A DNA stretch of 64,000 nt from Alkaliphilus oremlandii OhILAs (GTDB lineage Bacteria; Bacillota; Clostridia; Peptostreptococcales; Natronincolaceae): NCBI RefSeq assembly GCF_000018325.1, contig NC_009922.1:1426001-1490000 (forward strand), written 5' to 3'. The translations under genes and the position numbers were made by a program. The notes below the pieces were generated by a model, which was not told the origin of the DNA, did not search any database, and worked only from the letters and a program-made list of their open reading frames with translations. Of the stretch, positions 62,941 to 64,000 are shown piece by piece. Positions within the stretch are counted from its first letter, which is position 1. The number at the start of each line of letters is the position of its first letter.

Positions 62941-64000
62941 ATGAATCTAAAAGAGAAAAATGTATTGGTCATCGGTTTTGCCGTTACGGGCATACCTTTA
63001 GTAAAAGTACTGTGTCAGTTGGGAGCCAATGTTATCGTAAATGATTCTAAAAAAGAGGAAGCGTTAAAGGAAAGCATGAAGCTACTTTCGGATCATCCGA
63101 TTCAATATATTCTTGGCAAGCATCCAGAGATTGAGGAACTTTCAGCGCCTTTAGATTTAGTGGTTGTTTCCCCTGGAGTACCACTGGATATCCCTTTTAT
63201 AGAAAATTTGAGGGCGAGAGGGATCGAGATTATTGGAGAGATCGAGCTGGCGTATAGATTAGCACAAGGACACATTGTAGCCATTACTGGAACCAATGGA
63301 AAGACGACGACAACATCTTTAGTTGGGGAAATTTTTAAAAATGCTGGTAGAAGAACTCATGTAGTGGGTAATATTGGCGTAGCCTTTATATCGAAGGCAT
63401 TGGAAACAACGGCAGACGATGTCATTGTAATTGAAGCGAGCAGCTTTCAATTGGAAAGCATCGTAGATTTTCGACCTCAAGTCGGTGCCATATTAAATTT
63501 AACGCCGGACCATTTGAATCGACATAAAACTATGGAGAACTATCAAAAGGCGAAATTTAATATATTCAAGAATCAAGGTGCAGAAGATATCGCTGTCATA
63601 AACTACGATGATGTAAAATTGCGAGAAGAAAGTAAGCAGATCTACGCTAAGAAAGTTTATTTTAGCAGGAGGACACTTTTGGAGGAAGGTGTTTTTGTTG
63701 AGGATGGAAAAATCGTAGCACTAAAAGATGGCCATAAAAAAGAAATTATTTCTAAAGATGATATCTTTATTCCTGGCAATCACAATCTGGAAAATGCTTT
63801 AGCAGCTACGGCCATGACCCTATCTTTAGGTGTTGATATCGATGTGATTCAACATACGCTAAAAACCTTTAAAGGTGTAGAACACCGAACTGAAATTGTA
63901 GATGTGATCCATGGTGTAAGATTCATCAATGACTCTAAAGGAACAAATCCAGACGCCTCAATTAAGGGGATCGAAGGAATTAATACGCCGATTTTATTAA
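62941..64000 (+). CDS. murD: UDP-N-acetylmuramoylalanine--D-glutamate ligase (3' end outside window)
   Basis: The open frame starts at ATG 62941 (AGGTG upstream) and runs past the window, about 353 codons seen. VLVIGFAVTGIPLVK, SPGVPLDIPF, ATP site AITGTNGKTTTTSLVGEI, GNIGVAFI, EASSFQLESI, and LNLTPDHLNRHKTMENY. It adds D-Glu to UDP-MurNAc-L-Ala. The last visible part, NDSKGTNPDAS, is the start of the C-terminal domain. Confidence 0.97.
   Translation, partial: MNLKEKNVLVIGFAVTGIPLVKVLCQLGANVIVNDSKKEEALKESMKLLSDHPIQYILGKHPEIEELSAPLDLVVVSPGVPLDIPFIENLRARGIEIIGEIELAYRLAQGHIVAITGTNGKTTTTSLVGEIFKNAGRRTHVVGNIGVAFISKALETTADDVIVIEASSFQLESIVDFRPQVGAILNLTPDHLNRHKTMENYQKAKFNIFKNQGAEDIAVINYDDVKLREESKQIYAKKVYFSRRTLLEEGVFVEDGKIVALKDGHKKEIISKDDIFIPGNHNLENALAATAMTLSLGVDIDVIQHTLKTFKGVEHRTEIVDVIHGVRFINDSKGTNPDASIKGIEGINTPILL

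Overview
The window reads as the chromosome of a low-GC, spore-forming anaerobic Clostridia member. Gene content and sequence style resemble Alkaliphilus and its relatives, but this is inference from memory, not a database match. Support comes from a Spo0E-like peptide, a YhcN/YlaJ-type lipoprotein, a PASTA-bearing PBP in the dcw cluster, GGAGG-type ribosome binding sites, TTG/GTG starts, and dense intrinsic terminators.

Left edge (1-2.9 kb): the 3' end of a ThiF/HesA-type adenylating enzyme and a UvrA-like double ABC ATPase without the UvrB-binding domain. 2.8-4.7 kb: a long gene-poor stretch with two tandem cobalamin riboswitches, each followed by its own intrinsic terminator. 4.4-11.9 kb: a tetrapyrrole operon, hemA, cbiJ-cysG(N) fusion, hemC, cobA-hemD fusion, hemB, hemL. 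Reading all frames shows two decayed corrin genes embedded in it: a frameshifted N-terminal relic of cbiD just before hemA, and a frameshifted, internally deleted relic of cbiH between hemA and cbiJ. I interpret the locus as a former B12-repressed cobalamin operon cut down to a glutamyl-tRNA-to-siroheme operon. A PduO-type cobalamin adenosyltransferase at 36.3 kb fits reliance on imported corrinoid.

12-23 kb: LUD protein, MscL, a small unknown, a 42-bp perfect palindrome acting as a two-way terminator, a CstA-family transporter with its LytS/LytTR two-component system (probably pyruvate sensing), an orphan PglX-like DNA methyltransferase, a small unknown, a lipoprotein and a Nudix hydrolase.

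23-36 kb: two complete paralogous oligopeptide/dipeptide ABC operons (A-B-C-D-F), each with a hairpin between the binding-protein gene and the first permease. Between them are a small membrane protein and a MaoC-type hydratase. 36-41 kb: cobalamin adenosyltransferase, Hpt, a 56-codon gene, a membrane-anchored Mrr-like protein and a GAF/SpoIIE-type phosphatase broken by a frameshift. 41-48.6 kb: aroC-aroB-aroA, pduL-deoC, a DUF2207 protein and a flavodoxin-like reductase. 48.6-54.5 kb: ychF (minus strand), a YhcN-like lipoprotein, an M16 peptidase pair, lgt and a spo0E-like gene.

54.7-64 kb: the division and cell-wall (dcw) cluster mraZ-rsmH-ftsL-pbp(spoVD type)-murE-murF-mraY-murD, headed by three 10-bp-spaced TGG repeats that match an MraZ operator; murD runs off the window. 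The strongest unexpected signal is the riboswitch-controlled, partly eroded cobalamin operon. I found no tRNA, rRNA, CRISPR array or intact insertion sequence.
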